This document shows, in pieces, positions 17,185 through 26,723 of a DNA stretch of 64,000 bases. Source of the DNA: Petrotoga olearia DSM 13574 (lineage in GTDB: Bacteria; Thermotogota; Thermotogae; Petrotogales; Petrotogaceae); NCBI RefSeq assembly GCF_002895525.1, contig NZ_AZRL01000004.1:130011-194010 (forward strand), in the 5' to 3' direction. Each line of letters opens with the position of its first letter. Position 1 is the stretch's first letter. A program made the translations under genes and the position numbers. The notes under the pieces were generated by a model. The model was not told the origin of the DNA, did not search any database, and worked only from the letters and a program-made list of their open reading frames with translations.

Positions 17185-19629
17185 TTATTTTGGTTTGAAC
17201 ATATCACTGTTTATCTGCAACGGTACATTCAACCAATAAAAGATACTCAGATCGAACTGAATGTAAACAGAATAATCAAATTCTTCTTGTCCAAAATCAT
17301 ACTTGACATCTCCCCCTGCTTTTATTCCATCGAATCTATACTTTCCAGCTTCAAAGGATAGATATGGTCTCCATAATACTTTTTCGACCTTACTTCCTGC
17401 GTATATAGATCCACCCGCATACCCAAGGTAAGGATCAACCTTTGTATCAAACACAACAAATGGTTTATCTAAATATGCGTTTATACCAGAACTTGAATCA
17501 TACGTAACTCCTATACCCATCTCATAAATATTGTAATTGTTAACAGTGTAAGGGCTTATTTGGAAAATAGAATCTAAGACATATGAATCAAAAGTTGTGT
17601 TTTTAAATGAACCCCCACCTCCCACAAATGTGTTTACCCTATTTCCTAAATACCAAAGATAACTATTGGAAATATAAAAACTCGTTAAAATATCTTCTTC
17701 TGTCAAACTCAGAGTTATACTGTTAGTCGTATAATAATCAAAGGTCAAGGATAAATCCCCATAAACTTTGCTCCCATCTGTAAATGCATCTACAAACCCT
17801 ATATAGTTCATAGCCTCGCTGATAAAAAATGCTCCGGCTCCGTATAAAATATTATCATCCATATCAACGGCTAAAATTGGAAACGGCAATATATAAGGCT
17901 TTTCAAATGTGTATTTTTTTACTTCAACGTCTTCAGGATAATAGATTTCATAACTTTCAAAATTAACTTGTGCAACTGGACTTTGTAAAACAAAACTTTC
18001 TTTAACCGCACTTTCTAAATCTAAATAACTCAAATGGTATCCCTCATGATCGTAAACTAAGTGGTACAACTTATCGTTCAAAACTACTGGTTCAAAAGCA
18101 CCACTTAAATAATTTGTGAGGCGTTCAACTTTTTTGTTGGTTGTGTTTAACCTATAAACATTGTATATCCCATCTTCGTAATTAGCTGAATAATAAATAA
18201 AATCATTATCGATAAATAACCCGAGCTCTTTAACTTCATCATTGGTAACTTGATAAATCTTTTCTGATGATAGATCATATGAAAAGATATCCGTTTGGTT
18301 CTTATAATTAGCAGAAAAATAAATTATATCTTCTTTTCCTACAATATCGTTAAAAACATACTTACCATAATCTATTAACTTTTTAGTCTCGTTAGTCCTT
18401 AAATCGTACAAATACAAAGCTGTCAAGCCTTTATCTAATTTTGAATAAACTATCTTATCGTCTCCTACAAAACCAAAAGCTTTAACTCTCTCATCTATGA
18501 ACCTTTCCCCGTTTGGACAGTCACAATCATAATACAACTTATTTGTGTAATAGCCCATGTTGTAGGTAGTCACTAAGTACAAGAGATCCCCTCTTGAATT
18601 TACATCGAATGAACTTACTCCCTTTTTTATTAACTCCTCATCTCTGTATATACCCTTTGGTTTATCGGACATTACCAAATATCCGTAAAGAAAACTCCCA
18701 TCAGTTCTAAGATTCCCTGTATCTTGATAAGTATCATCGATTTTTAACCAAGATAATTTGTAGCCTTTTTCTTTTAATTGATCGTATTCCTTAAGATACT
18801 TTTGCTTAATATCGATCAAAAATCTATTCCAACTATTCCCCGTTACCCAATAAAACGCTTCATCCAAATTCATAAAAACGTTGGTATTTAAGGCTCTTAT
18901 TATCTGTCTTAAAGCACCTTCTCCGTAATTATCCACTATTTCTTTCACCAAAATTGTTCCATACATATAGTTAAAACCTGCTGGACTCCATATATCGATT
19001 GAAGAACCTGAACCCAAATAATATCTCGGAAAGTGGTTACTCAAGATCTCAGATCTAAGATACATATTAAAAAGATCGTCTTCAAATCTTCCTCCGAACT
19101 CTTTACTTTCCATGTAAATAGAAATACCTTCATGCAAATAGCTCGGCTGATGAACCATGTTCAGCGTGTTTTTAATCAATTTACTAGGAATCCAAGACAC
19201 AAAAGGATCTCTAACATCACTCCCATAAAAAATGTGATTCAACTCATGCGAAAAAACGAACTTACTCCAATCTTCTACGTTCCCTCCCACAGCCAAAAAA
19301 TCTTCTGGAGGATTAACGTAAAGCCTTATTACATTGGTACCTGTGGAGGCAAAAGAGTTTGTAAAATCAACATCATCTAAAATATAAACCGTTATTTTAC
19401 CAGGATTTGAACCATAAAAATAAGTGTACTTTGTATACAATTCTTCTGCTGTATCAGCGATCTCTTCATAAAAATAATAAAGATCCTTCTCAAAAACAAA
19501 CCTATAATTCTCTGTTTCTACTTGATAAAGATCTTTAGGTGGTGTATAAACAGAAGAAGAAAAAATCGTTAAAGAAAGCGATAAACAAAAGATCAATAAA
19601 AACAATTTTCTATATCCTTTAATTGTCAC
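17185..19629 (-). CDS. Exported gluzincin-like metallopeptidase with beta-propeller and C-terminal beta-barrel-like region
   Basis: The 814-residue product has a signal peptide (about 8-25). A peptidase domain follows, with zinc site HELNH (H128, E129, H132) and a downstream LHEGISIYME segment whose Glu167 is the likely third ligand, as in peptidase-MA-like gluzincins. Residues of about 290-560 form TolB/WD40-like repeats (for example YFSANYKNQTDIFSYDL and YYSANYEDGIYNVYRL). The last 230 residues alternate aromatic and polar residues and end in FDLSIFYWLNVPLQI, suggesting outer-membrane beta strands. It converges with the RND gene, 9 bases apart. Confidence 0.8.
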   Translation of the reverse strand: MTIKGYRKLFLLIFCLSLSLTIFSSSVYTPPKDLYQVETENYRFVFEKDLYYFYEEIADTAEELYTKYTYFYGSNPGKITVYILDDVDFTNSFASTGTNVIRLYVNPPEDFLAVGGNVEDWSKFVFSHELNHIFYGSDVRDPFVSWIPSKLIKNTLNMVHQPSYLHEGISIYMESKEFGGRFEDDLFNMYLRSEILSNHFPRYYLGSGSSIDIWSPAGFNYMYGTILVKEIVDNYGEGALRQIIRALNTNVFMNLDEAFYWVTGNSWNRFLIDIKQKYLKEYDQLKEKGYKLSWLKIDDTYQDTGNLRTDGSFLYGYLVMSDKPKGIYRDEELIKKGVSSFDVNSRGDLLYLVTTYNMGYYTNKLYYDCDCPNGERFIDERVKAFGFVGDDKIVYSKLDKGLTALYLYDLRTNETKKLIDYGKYVFNDIVGKEDIIYFSANYKNQTDIFSYDLSSEKIYQVTNDEVKELGLFIDNDFIYYSANYEDGIYNVYRLNTTNKKVERLTNYLSGAFEPVVLNDKLYHLVYDHEGYHLSYLDLESAVKESFVLQSPVAQVNFESYEIYYPEDVEVKKYTFEKPYILPFPILAVDMDDNILYGAGAFFISEAMNYIGFVDAFTDGSKVYGDLSLTFDYYTTNSITLSLTEEDILTSFYISNSYLWYLGNRVNTFVGGGGSFKNTTFDSYVLDSIFQISPYTVNNYNIYEMGIGVTYDSSSGINAYLDKPFVVFDTKVDPYLGYAGGSIYAGSKVEKVLWRPYLSFEAGKYRFDGIKAGGDVKYDFGQEEFDYSVYIQFDLSIFYWLNVPLQINSDMFKPK

Positions 19630-19734
19630 CCTTAAATCAACTCCTTTAATTTTTTAATGCTTAATCAATTATAATATAATTTTTTTAAAATTTATAAAAA
19701 ATCGGATATATAAATAAAAATGGTCGATGAGGTA

Positions 19735-19763
19735 TTGACAAACTTTCCTTTTTATGATAGACT
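19735..19763 (+). promoter_or_regulatory. Candidate promoter of the tRNA cluster
   Basis: Consensus -35 TTGACA (19735-19740), a 17-base spacer and a weak -10 TAGACT (19758-19763), 17 bases before tRNA-Leu. TATGAT overlaps but with a spacer of only 12. Confidence 0.55.
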
Positions 19764-19779
19764 TATTTTTGGAATTAAT

Positions 19780-19865
19780 GCCGAGATGGCGGAATTGGTA
19801 GACGCTGCGGACTTAAAATCCGCTGGGTAGAGATACCCGTGTCGGTTCGAGTCCGACTCTCGGCA
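19780..19865 (+). tRNA. tRNA-Leu (anticodon UAA)
   Basis: The 86-base cloverleaf has acceptor GCCGAGA/TCTCGGC, anticodon loop CTTAAAA with TAA, a long variable arm (GGGTAGAGATACCC) as expected for a class II tRNA, and T-arm GTCGGTTCGAGTCCGAC. The 3' CCA is not encoded (A then CCC). Confidence 0.96.
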
Positions 19866-19895
19866 CCCTTTAAATATTCATACTACATTACTTGG

Positions 19896-19972
<77 letters not shown>

Positions 19973-19982
19973 TTTGTTATAT

Positions 19983-20059
19983 GGCGGCGTAGCTCAGTTG
20001 GCTAGAGCATACGGTTCATACCCGTAGTGTCAAGAGTTCGAATCTCTTCGCCGCCACCA
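19983..20059 (+). tRNA. Elongator tRNA-Met (CAU)
   Basis: The 77-base gene encodes CCA. Acceptor GGCGGCG/CGCCGCC pairs fully and the anticodon loop is TTCATAC. The sequence resembles bacterial elongator tRNA-Met; a lysidine-modified tRNA-Ile2 is the less likely alternative. Confidence 0.9.
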
Positions 20060-20078
20060 CAAATGTTTTATCTAAATG

Positions 20079-20117
20079 AAAAGATGGGGTAATTTATTCA
20101 ATAGCCCCATCTTTTTT
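20079..20117 (+). terminator. Terminator after the tRNA cluster
   Basis: Stem AAAAGATGGGG/CCCCATCTTTT with a 15-base loop and a T-run. It may also serve the minus-strand alpha-galactosidase gene ending at 20149. Confidence 0.8.
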
Positions 20118-20148
20118 GTTTTATTCTAAATAATATTTTAGAGAATTA

Positions 20149-22287
20149 TTAATTACTCCTTCTAAACCTCAATATCCGACTATAAAAATGAGTTACTTTT
20201 CCACTTTCAAAAAAATCTTTAGAAGAATCCTCAACTAAAATCCCTCTTTCTTTCAAGGCCAGTCCTGATAATTTAACTATCTCTTTTTCTTCACCCTGTA
20301 GCCCTTCATAAACAGTGTATACAGCATCGTTTTCCAAACCTTTTAGCTTGACATTCACCCTATCGAATAAACCAAACCTTCTGGGATTTCTTAAATATAT
20401 CAAAACACCTTCATCTTTGCTTTTATTCAAATATTCCAACGCAAAATATCTATCATTTTTAACGGAAGAAAGCCTGAATTGATAACCTTCTTGTACTATC
20501 TCTCTTATCTCTTTATACAACTGAACCTGATACCTTGCCAAATCGAAATCTTGTTCAGAGAATTTATTTAAATCCGCACCGATTCCTAAAGATCCCATCA
20601 TTGATGAATGAAATCTGTATGTTAAAGGATAAGTATCTTTTCCTCCCCAGTCAGTTACCCATCCCATCATTACTTTTGGTGCATATGCATATGAAAAACC
20701 CTCTTGGATCTCTAACCTATCAAATGGGTCCGTGTTGTCGCTTGTCCATACTTGATCCGCATATTGCATTAAGCCTATATCCACTCTTCCCCCACCGCTG
20801 GAGCAGTTTTCAAAAGTAACGTGTGGATGTTTTTCCCTTAAATATTTCCAAATATCGTATAAGTTCCACACGTATTTAACCCATATTTCTCTTTGTTTTC
20901 GTGGTTTCACTTGCATCCATCCCGACTCAAAAACATGCCTGTTCATATCCCATTTGACGAAATCTATATCGTTTTGTGTTAAAAGATTATCCATAAAATC
21001 TATGATGAACTCTTTCACATCTTCTCTTGCCAAATTAAGCATCAATTGATTTCGTTGAAGTGATTTTGGCCTATTTGGAAAACTAATAACCCAGTCAGGG
21101 TGTTCCCTATACAATTCGCTGTCAGGATTAACCATCTCTGGTTCAACCCATATGCCAAAATCCATCCCTAAAGATTTAACATAGCTTATCAAAGGTTGCA
21201 AACCTTTTGGGAATTTTTCTTTGTTCACATACCAATCACCTAACCCAGCGTGATCATCGTTTCTTTCCCCAAACCATCCATCGTCTATAACAAAAAGTTC
21301 CACACCAATTTTTGCAGCCTTTTCAGCCAATATTTTTTGATTTTCTTCGTTCACGTTAAACGTCGTGGCTTCCCAAGAATTGTATATAACCTTTCTTAAT
21401 TTGTGTGCTTTATCTTTTGGCAAGACGTAGTCGAGCTGGTAATGATGTATATTCTGGCTCGCCTTTGTAAAACCCTCGTCTGAAAAACCAAACACAAATT
21501 TCGGAGTATTAATCTTTTCTGAGGGTTCTAGTATATAACTAAAATCCCAGTCATTTATTCCTCCAATTATAGCTATTCTTTCGTATATACGTTTTTGCAC
21601 TACTATCTTCCAATTACCACTCCAAGCTAATTCACCGAAGTATACCTTTCCATGATCTTCATCAGCAGAGTAATCGATAGCAAAAAAAGGATTCAGGTAG
21701 GCGCTTGTTTTCCCAACCTTACTCTCCAAAACTTTGCTTCCCTCGTTTATGTCTTCCTTCCTTAAGTGAAACTCACTCCCCCACATACCTGCAAGATAAT
21801 TTAATTTTGCTTTTTCATCATTTTCAACATACAACGACGCCGATTTCATATCTTCTACATTTATTTCTTGATTAGAATTGTTTTCAATCTCTATCCATCT
21901 TTCTATAATATCGTACTCTTCTATCAACTTGTAGAAAAGATTTACATTCAAACTATAATGATCATCGCTTAGCTTTATTACTAGATCATTCCCATTCACT
22001 TCAAAACTTTTGTAATTCAACACAACATCCCTGACACCATCGTAATACTCAACTTTCAAACAATGCTCTACATTGTTTTTTTCTCCTCTTACTGAAAATT
22101 CATCATTCCACGTGTATCTGTCCATGACGGGTAGATCTTTAACTTGGGGGTAGTCTCGAAACCTTGGTAATTTCGCTCCCCAGTACAAATTTTTGATTTT
22201 CCCTTGATCATCTAATCCAAAAACGTAACCCATATTTTCTGTTTCCAAAAACCATCTCTTCGTTTCTTGATCAAAAGTTATAGGCAT
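20149..22287 (-). CDS. GH36 alpha-galactosidase
   Basis: The 712-residue cytoplasmic retaining alpha-galactosidase releases galactose from raffinose-type sugars or galactomannan oligomers. An N-terminal beta-supersandwich precedes the (beta/alpha)8 barrel. Barrel motifs visible are FVIDDGWFGERNDDHAG, DFGIWVEPEMVNPDS, the nucleophile region FVKWDMNR, ENCSSGGGRVD and the acid/base region VWTSDNTDP. The full family length is present and no signal peptide is seen. AAAGGAGG precedes the ATG. It lies 65 bases after the MFS gene and is likely co-transcribed with it. Released galactose would enter the galK/galT route encoded at 30-32 kb. Confidence 0.95.
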   Translation of the reverse strand: MPITFDQETKRWFLETENMGYVFGLDDQGKIKNLYWGAKLPRFRDYPQVKDLPVMDRYTWNDEFSVRGEKNNVEHCLKVEYYDGVRDVVLNYKSFEVNGNDLVIKLSDDHYSLNVNLFYKLIEEYDIIERWIEIENNSNQEINVEDMKSASLYVENDEKAKLNYLAGMWGSEFHLRKEDINEGSKVLESKVGKTSAYLNPFFAIDYSADEDHGKVYFGELAWSGNWKIVVQKRIYERIAIIGGINDWDFSYILEPSEKINTPKFVFGFSDEGFTKASQNIHHYQLDYVLPKDKAHKLRKVIYNSWEATTFNVNEENQKILAEKAAKIGVELFVIDDGWFGERNDDHAGLGDWYVNKEKFPKGLQPLISYVKSLGMDFGIWVEPEMVNPDSELYREHPDWVISFPNRPKSLQRNQLMLNLAREDVKEFIIDFMDNLLTQNDIDFVKWDMNRHVFESGWMQVKPRKQREIWVKYVWNLYDIWKYLREKHPHVTFENCSSGGGRVDIGLMQYADQVWTSDNTDPFDRLEIQEGFSYAYAPKVMMGWVTDWGGKDTYPLTYRFHSSMMGSLGIGADLNKFSEQDFDLARYQVQLYKEIREIVQEGYQFRLSSVKNDRYFALEYLNKSKDEGVLIYLRNPRRFGLFDRVNVKLKGLENDAVYTVYEGLQGEEKEIVKLSGLALKERGILVEDSSKDFFESGKVTHFYSRILRFRRSN

Positions 22288-22352
22288 TTAATTACCTCCT
22301 TTTCACATTCAAATGGAGACCCTTTTAAAACCAAAATCTTATCGTTGCATAC

Positions 22353-23525
22353 TCAAAATATTTTTCTGAAAGAAAAAAATAAAAGAACAAAAATACCCAA
22401 AGAATAAATAGCAGATGAAAGATAAACAGCATCAATCCCGTTTAAAGTATAAAGAAATCCCATCATCAATGGCGCCAAAGTTCCGGATAATTTAAAGAAG
22501 ACCTCCCTTAAGGAAATCACCGCTCCTCTATTTTTTCTTGAAGTTATTTCAGTAGTCAAAATGTGCAAACTCGGTACATTTATGCCATGCCCCATACCAA
22601 AAATAATAACAGCTACCATCAAACCTACAAAATTTCTAACAACCATCAATAAAAAAAGGGAGACCGCATAAAACATATAAGAAAATGCTAACAACCATTT
22701 TACTGTGTATCTATCGCTTAATTTCACCAACTGTGAAGAAGCAAATGCAGCTGTGAAAGACATAAAAAACATTAATATACCTGTTATCCAAGGGGGAAAA
22801 CCAAACTTATATTCTGATAAAAAAGGTAGATAGGAAGAATATGCACCACTGAGCAAAAAGAAAGTGGAAAACCCAGCAATATATATGAGAATTATTCTGA
22901 AATCTTTTAAAACTTTAAACAGATCTATAAAATAATCTTTCAAGTTCTCACCATTATTTTGATGGGAATCTTCAAGAAGAAATAAGGTAGCTATTCCAAC
23001 GGGTACAGCTAAAATGGACAGAAAAAAGGGAAACTGCCAACCAAAAATAGCCAACATTCCACCAATAAGTGGATAGATAGCTAATCCAATATTTGCAACG
23101 GTTTCATTGTAACCTATAACTTTTAATCTTTCTCTTTCTTCAAATAAGTCCCCCATAAGGGTTACATTCAATGCACCTAAAACAGATGCTCCAGCTCCAT
23201 TTAAAGCACGTAATAACAATAAAATGCTGAATTTTGTTGTGAAACCACTTAATACCCCAGATATAGCGAATAAAAATAGGAGAGGAACCATAAATTTTTT
23301 TCTTCCATATCTATCAGCTAAAACACCAAATAATGGAGTTAAAAATATGGCAGGCAAGTTAAAAAAAGTAATTAACAAGCCTACCTGTTGTTCTGTTACA
23401 TTGAATTCTTCCTTTATCAAAGGAAAAACAGGAGAAATACTAGATACACCCATGACGACCATCAACGTTACACCAAATATAATTAACATGTTATTTTTTT
23501 GATTTCGTTTTTTTGCAGAATTCAA
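22353..23525 (-). CDS. MFS transporter
   Basis: The 390-residue 12-span transporter has the major facilitator motif A between TM2 and TM3 (FGVLADRYGRKKFMV, about 61-75). The TTG start at 23525 follows GGGGGAAG. Its place before the alpha-galactosidase suggests uptake of an alpha-galactoside, but the family (DHA1-like) includes many drug exporters, so sugar import is a contextual guess. Confidence 0.85.
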   Translation of the reverse strand: MNSAKKRNQKNNMLIIFGVTLMVVMGVSSISPVFPLIKEEFNVTEQQVGLLITFFNLPAIFLTPLFGVLADRYGRKKFMVPLLFLFAISGVLSGFTTKFSILLLLRALNGAGASVLGALNVTLMGDLFEERERLKVIGYNETVANIGLAIYPLIGGMLAIFGWQFPFFLSILAVPVGIATLFLLEDSHQNNGENLKDYFIDLFKVLKDFRIILIYIAGFSTFFLLSGAYSSYLPFLSEYKFGFPPWITGILMFFMSFTAAFASSQLVKLSDRYTVKWLLAFSYMFYAVSLFLLMVVRNFVGLMVAVIIFGMGHGINVPSLHILTTEITSRKNRGAVISLREVFFKLSGTLAPLMMGFLYTLNGIDAVYLSSAIYSLGIFVLLFFSFRKIF

Positions 23526-23571
23526 CTTTTTGCTTCCCCCAATAATTTTAGCTTTCTATACCTTTAATTTT

Positions 23572-23600
23572 ATCATATTCACACATTATATTAACTTCAA
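23572..23600 (-). promoter_or_regulatory. Candidate promoter of the MFS/GH36 operon
   Basis: On the minus strand, TTGAAG (23600-23595), a 17-base spacer and TATGAT (23577-23572), about 50 bases upstream of the TTG start. Confidence 0.5.
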
Positions 23601-23672
23601 AAAATTTATTGACATTGCTTTTTTGTTATGACATGTATTTGTTAGTTGCTAAGATAAACTATTGAATTATTT

Positions 23673-23698
23673 TAAAAAACAAACGGGGTTTCCCCCGT
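23673..23698 (-). terminator. Terminator of a lost gene
   Basis: Minus-strand stem ACGGGG-GAAA-CCCCGT followed by TTGTTTTTT. It lies about 20 bases after the orphan reading-frame tail at 23717-23782, and GH2 already has its own hairpin nearer its stop. Confidence 0.7.
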
Positions 23699-23716
23699 CT
23701 TAAAAAGTTTTATTTT

Positions 23717-23782
23717 TTACCTCTTCAAAATCTTAACCCCGTAACCTGGAACAGTTATTTCCCCATCTAAAGTTTCAACTTT
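23717..23782 (-). pseudogene. Orphan C-terminal gene fragment (about 21 codons)
   Basis: The minus strand reads KVETLDGEITVPGYGVKILK then R and a TAA stop. This reads like the end of a carbohydrate-active enzyme's C-terminal beta domain. There is no start codon or upstream coding region in that frame, which reaches a stop near the GH2 end. A terminator follows the stop. It is probably the surviving 3' end of a gene replaced by the GH2-containing block. Confidence 0.4.
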
Positions 23783-23787
23783 AAGAA

Positions 23788-23808
23788 GAAGGGCGCTAAG
23801 CGCCCTTT
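23788..23808 (-). terminator. Terminator after the GH2 gene
   Basis: Perfect stem GGGCGC-TAA-GCGCCC extended by A:T pairs. On the minus strand TTCTTCTT follows it, 15 bases after the GH2 stop. Confidence 0.65.
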
Positions 23809-23823
23809 TACAAATAAAAAAAC

Positions 23824-25569
23824 TTATTCATCATTTACTGCCTTGATTTTATTGGGATCTATTTTAAACCTTCTATCATAAGTTAAAAGTCCATTCATCT
23901 CCTGTTCTACATCAGTTAATTGGGTATAACAATATCCTACAATATAATCTATGGATTTTATTGCTTGAGTTAATTGAGAAAATCTTTTTAAAAATTCTTC
24001 CTCAGAAGAAACTTTGTTACCATATCCCCATCCTTCATCTTTTAAAAAAGCTGTTCCCCCATATTCGGTAATGAGAACAGGTTGATCAGAATAGTTATAT
24101 CCTTCGGAAAAAATGAATTTTCCAGCTGGGCATCCTTTAACAACTTCATTTTTATCTGAATATACTTTTAAAAATTCTGTACTCTCTTGACGGTAATCAT
24201 GAATTGTACACAGATCTGTTTCGGTATGTTCCCAACCGTCATTAGACACAACTAAGCGAGTTTGATCTAAAGATTTTATTAGATTTACAACACTTTTCGT
24301 AAATTTCTGTTGCTTTTTATCTGTTAAAATGTTTGGTACCCCCCAAGATTCATTAAAGGGTGTCCATACAACTATTGAAGGATGGTTATAATCCCTGTCT
24401 ATAATTTCTTGCCATTCTCTTAAATATTGATTGCATGATTCCGAATTAAATTGATAAAAAGAGGCCATTTCTCCCCAAACTAATAAACCTAATTTATCAC
24501 ACCAATAGAGATATAAAGGGTCTTCAACTTTTTGATGCTTCCTTACACCATTATATCCAAAATTTTTAGTCAATTTTATGTCATTTATTATAGCTTCCTC
24601 ACTCGGAGGAGTTAATAAAGACTCAGGAAAATATCCTTGATCTAAAACTAATTTTTGATAAAATGGTCGATTGTTCAATAAGAATTTACCGCCCTTGGTT
24701 GAAACTTTTCTCATACCAAAGTAACTCATCACTAAGTCTTTCATTTCTCCCTTATTGTCGATTAATTTAAAAAATATCTCATATAAATTAGGTTCTTCTG
24801 GACTCCACAATTTCATACCCCATTCAAAATCCTTCGAAAGCACGTTTAATTCTATCTGTATTATACGATCTTGACAGAAAATACTGCTTTCCAATATCTT
24901 TGAGTCTTCAAATTTAATATCGATATATAATGTATTACCTATAGCCTCAGGAGATAAAATAGCTTCTATTAAAACCTTTGCTTTATCAATATTTGGTGTC
25001 AATCTAATTTTTTCTATATGCTCATTATTAACAGGTTCTAACCAAACAGTTTGCCAGATTCCAGTAGTGTTAGTATACCAACAAGCAAAAGGTTTACCTG
25101 TCCAGCTTTGCTTCCCTCTGGCCTGTGATGGATCACAAGTTCTATCTTCTACCTTAACTACGATTTTCTCTTCATCATCCCATTTTAACTCATTAGTAAT
25201 GTCAAAACTAAATGGAGTATTCCCACCTATATGATTGCCTACAAACTTCCCATTAATCCATACCTTAGCAATATAATCGACAGCTCCAAAGTTTAACTTT
25301 ATTTTTTTATTTTTCCATGTTTTTGGTAAAGAAAAAATTCTTTTATACCAAAGATAATCGTGATGATTTTTATCATCTATTCCACTTAATTTACTTTGAT
25401 AACAAAAGGGAACTTCTATTTTCTTTGTAAAATTATGATTTTGAAACCATTTTTCCCCTTCACCCTTATTTTGATCATCAAATTCAAACTCCCACGTTCC
25501 ATTTAAACATAACCATTGATCTCTTTTAAAATTTGGACGAGGATATTCACATCTTGCAATTTTATCCAT
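23824..25569 (-). CDS. GH2-family beta-glycosidase
   Basis: The 581-residue retaining enzyme has a jelly-roll sugar-binding domain (LNGTWEFEFD to FSFDITNEL), an Ig-like domain, and a (beta/alpha)8 barrel carrying VWTPFNESWG (acid/base Glu) and VLITEYGGTA (nucleophile Glu). There is no signal peptide, so it acts in the cytoplasm. It is short for LacZ (about 1000) and resembles compact GH2 enzymes active on beta-galactosides, glucuronides or arabinopyranosides. GGAAGGAG precedes the ATG. It is the last gene of the ABC/GH43 operon; the nearby galK and galT favour a galactoside substrate. Confidence 0.88.
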   Translation of the reverse strand: MDKIARCEYPRPNFKRDQWLCLNGTWEFEFDDQNKGEGEKWFQNHNFTKKIEVPFCYQSKLSGIDDKNHHDYLWYKRIFSLPKTWKNKKIKLNFGAVDYIAKVWINGKFVGNHIGGNTPFSFDITNELKWDDEEKIVVKVEDRTCDPSQARGKQSWTGKPFACWYTNTTGIWQTVWLEPVNNEHIEKIRLTPNIDKAKVLIEAILSPEAIGNTLYIDIKFEDSKILESSIFCQDRIIQIELNVLSKDFEWGMKLWSPEEPNLYEIFFKLIDNKGEMKDLVMSYFGMRKVSTKGGKFLLNNRPFYQKLVLDQGYFPESLLTPPSEEAIINDIKLTKNFGYNGVRKHQKVEDPLYLYWCDKLGLLVWGEMASFYQFNSESCNQYLREWQEIIDRDYNHPSIVVWTPFNESWGVPNILTDKKQQKFTKSVVNLIKSLDQTRLVVSNDGWEHTETDLCTIHDYRQESTEFLKVYSDKNEVVKGCPAGKFIFSEGYNYSDQPVLITEYGGTAFLKDEGWGYGNKVSSEEEFLKRFSQLTQAIKSIDYIVGYCYTQLTDVEQEMNGLLTYDRRFKIDPNKIKAVNDE

Positions 25570-25642
25570 ATCTTTTCTCCTTCCTTTAAATGAAATTTTT
25601 TATTTTAAATAGTTAAAAATAGTGTTATAAATAAATCAAAAA

Positions 25643-26653
25643 TTATTCAGGAAAAGGTTGAGGTGTTCTAGTAGGACCTTTTACAATTAAGGCACCTTTT
25701 TTCTCAAAATATATTCTATCAATATTTAGTACTCTAATTCCACCTGGTGATTGAGAGAAAGCATGAGTATGATAAACTATAAACAATTCAAGATCACTTG
25801 GAGATGTAGTAACAGAACAATGTCCAGGACCTGAAACACCTATTGATAAATCTTTTGTCAAAACAGGATTATCTTTGCTTTTTTCCCAGGGACCAAAAGG
25901 ACTTTTTGAAACTGCATAACCAATTGCATAATCAGGTGAACCAAAATAATTAGCAGAATAAAGCAAATAATATATCTCATTATTTTTTATTACGAAGGGT
26001 CCTTCATTCCATTGCCAATTCTGGTCTAAACCCTCCCACTGTTGAGATGGTTCTAATGCTAAAACAGGTTCTCCTTTGAATTCTAAAAGATTTTCGGACA
26101 TTTCTTGAACATAAATTTGACTTACATGTATACCATCTATAATATTTTCAGAGCAGTCTCTAACCCAAAACAAATATGGGCTTCCGTCGGAATCTATAAA
26201 AATATGCCCATCGATGTTTGAATATCCATCATTAATTAGGGGAGCCTTTATTGTTAAAAAGGGGCCTAAGGGAGAATCACTTGCTGCCAATCCAATTTGT
26301 AATTTACCATTTTTATCTCGTGCACTATATACCATATAAAATCTATTCCTATAGGAAATTACTTCAGGGGCCCAAAAATCACCTTGAGCCCATTGATTTT
26401 CTTCTTGAAATTTCGTCAACGCAAATCCTTCTTCTTCCCAATTGACTAAATCTTCAGATTTCCAAACCTTGAAGCCTACATTGGCTGCAGAAGTTCCATA
26501 AAGGTAATATGTGTTTTCTACCTTTAAAACAAAAGGATCTGCAATAAAAACATCCAAAGGATTTTTATACATTTTGTCTGAATTTGATAATACAATTATT
26601 GAATTTAATAAAGTAAATGATACAAACAAAAATGAAATTAACTTTTTATCCAC
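25643..26653 (-). CDS. GH43-family glycosidase, exported
   Basis: The 336-residue protein has a signal-like N-terminus (LISFLFVSFTLLNSIIVLS) and the five-bladed GH43 fold. Catalytic acids are visible as the base Asp in IADPFVLKVENTYYLYG, the modulating Asp in NIDGHIFIDSDG and the acid Glu in WNEGPFVIKNN. WAPEVISYRNRFYMVYSA is also typical. Family activities are mainly alpha-L-arabinofuranosidase, arabinanase and beta-xylosidase; I cannot choose among them. GTG start at 26653. As an exported enzyme beside a CUT1 transporter it would produce oligosaccharides for uptake. Confidence 0.85.
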   Translation of the reverse strand: MDKKLISFLFVSFTLLNSIIVLSNSDKMYKNPLDVFIADPFVLKVENTYYLYGTSAANVGFKVWKSEDLVNWEEEGFALTKFQEENQWAQGDFWAPEVISYRNRFYMVYSARDKNGKLQIGLAASDSPLGPFLTIKAPLINDGYSNIDGHIFIDSDGSPYLFWVRDCSENIIDGIHVSQIYVQEMSENLLEFKGEPVLALEPSQQWEGLDQNWQWNEGPFVIKNNEIYYLLYSANYFGSPDYAIGYAVSKSPFGPWEKSKDNPVLTKDLSIGVSGPGHCSVTTSPSDLELFIVYHTHAFSQSPGGIRVLNIDRIYFEKKGALIVKGPTRTPQPFPE

Positions 26654-26723
26654 TTGATATCATCTCCCAATAGTCGATGATTTTAACAGTTGTTGAAGCA
26701 TTTTTTATTTCATTTATTCTTTA

